Shown piece by piece: positions 63,600 to 64,000 of a DNA stretch of 64,000 bases (position 1 is the stretch's first letter; each line of letters starts with the position of its first letter). Source of the DNA: Methylocystis sp. H62 (lineage in GTDB: Bacteria > Pseudomonadota > Alphaproteobacteria > Rhizobiales > Beijerinckiaceae); NCBI RefSeq assembly GCF_015709515.1, contig NZ_JADNQZ010000059.1:496001-560000 (forward strand), given 5' to 3'. Both the position numbers and the translations under genes were made by a program. The notes below the pieces were generated by a model. It was not told the DNA's origin and searched no databases. It saw only the letters and a program-made list of their open reading frames with translations.

Positions 63600-64000
63600 A
63601 TGCCCAATCGAATCTCGCAGTGTCACCCGATGGATGAAATCTCGCTGCTCGACGCCAACGCTGCTTATTATCGGGCCTTCGCCGCACGTGACCTTGGCGG
63701 TTTGAACGATCTTTGGGCGGAGGAGGGCTGTTCCTGCGTTCACCCAGGATGGCCGGCGCTCGTCGGGCGCATGCCGGTGCTCGCCTCCTACCGCGATATT
63801 TTTCGTAATCCGGCGCAGGAAGCGGTCACGACGCGAGACCCACAGACGCTGATCGAGGGCGCCGACGGGCGGGTGTTTTGCATCGAGGAGGTCGGCGGCG
63901 GGTTGCTGCTCGCGACCAATTGGTTTCGCTGGAACGGGGAGCGCTGGCGGCTCGTGCACCACCAGGCGAGCCCGCTCGCCCCGCCGCCGTCGGCGCGTCG
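63600..64000 (+). CDS. SnoaL-like (NTF2-fold) protein, 3' end outside window
   Basis: The frame is open to the window end. It encodes ISLLDANAAYYRAFAARDLGGLNDLWAEE, then HPGWPALVGRMPVLASYRDIF and LLLATNWFRWNGERWRLVHHQASP, the pattern of SnoaL/DUF4440 family proteins with an NTF2-like cone fold. Most are uncharacterised; some are isomerases or ketosteroid-type enzymes. Two starts are possible (63600 or 63630), neither with a clear SD. Confidence 0.8.
   Translation, partial: MPNRISQCHPMDEISLLDANAAYYRAFAARDLGGLNDLWAEEGCSCVHPGWPALVGRMPVLASYRDIFRNPAQEAVTTRDPQTLIEGADGRVFCIEEVGGGLLLATNWFRWNGERWRLVHHQASPLAPPPSAR

Overview
The window looks like a chromosomal segment of an alphaproteobacterium of the order Hyphomicrobiales (Rhizobiales). 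The evidence is high-GC coding sequence with strong third-position GC bias, the conserved blocks trmB-metK-XRE-lnt-corC-ybeY-phoH-miaB and yceD-plsX-fabH-ihfA, a PII protein encoded directly upstream of each ammonium transporter, a DUF992 protein, and GC-rich palindromic intergenic repeats of the kind common in this order. A genus cannot be assigned from the sequence alone. Nearly all of the DNA is housekeeping or transport genes. I see no rRNA, tRNA, CRISPR array, prophage or intact insertion sequence.

Layout. 1-15 kb: a 5'-truncated exported Ntn hydrolase, RNase D, a secreted TPR protein, a one-cysteine BCP peroxiredoxin, a 1172-residue AsmA/YhdP-like envelope protein, TyrS, an AlgI/AlgX-like O-acetylation pair, an SRPBCC protein, an EcsC protein and a DUF992 protein with a histidine-rich tail. 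15-26.5 kb: an SDR, a decayed ParE-type toxin-antitoxin locus behind purF, cvpA, radA, the lipid/IHF cluster yceD-plsX-fabH-ihfA, divergent bamE, a lytic transglycosylase and argC. 26.6-31.9 kb: small proteins, a flavodoxin-like protein, POT and MHS transporters, and rplM-rpsI. 32.2-34.1 and 47.1-49.1 kb: two separate PII-Amt pairs. 34.3-43.7 kb: a peptidase/NlpC/MaoC operon and a yejABEF oligopeptide transporter operon with a PIN toxin-antitoxin pair embedded between yejE and yejF. 43.8-46.8 kb: a succinate-semialdehyde dehydrogenase and a 5'-nucleotidase-like protein. 49.3-64 kb: TesB, Trm112, Lon-N and thioredoxin-TPR proteins, the trmB-to-miaB block, a Phd/PIN locus with a broken toxin, rimI-tsaB, nfuA and a SnoaL-like gene that runs off the end.

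Themes. (1) There are three toxin-antitoxin loci. Two keep an intact antitoxin beside a visibly damaged toxin: ParE with an apparent in-frame internal deletion, and PIN with two compensating one-base shifts that create a stop. The third is intact and sits in an ABC-transporter operon with 4-base stop/start overlaps on both sides of the toxin gene. (2) Nitrogen sensing is duplicated. Both PII-Amt pairs have a sigma-54-like element upstream, one a near-consensus match and one with a changed -12 base, and the second Amt has an extra periplasmic segment. (3) Intergenic regions carry a family of GC-rich palindromes, plus several precise dyads that no gene here explains.
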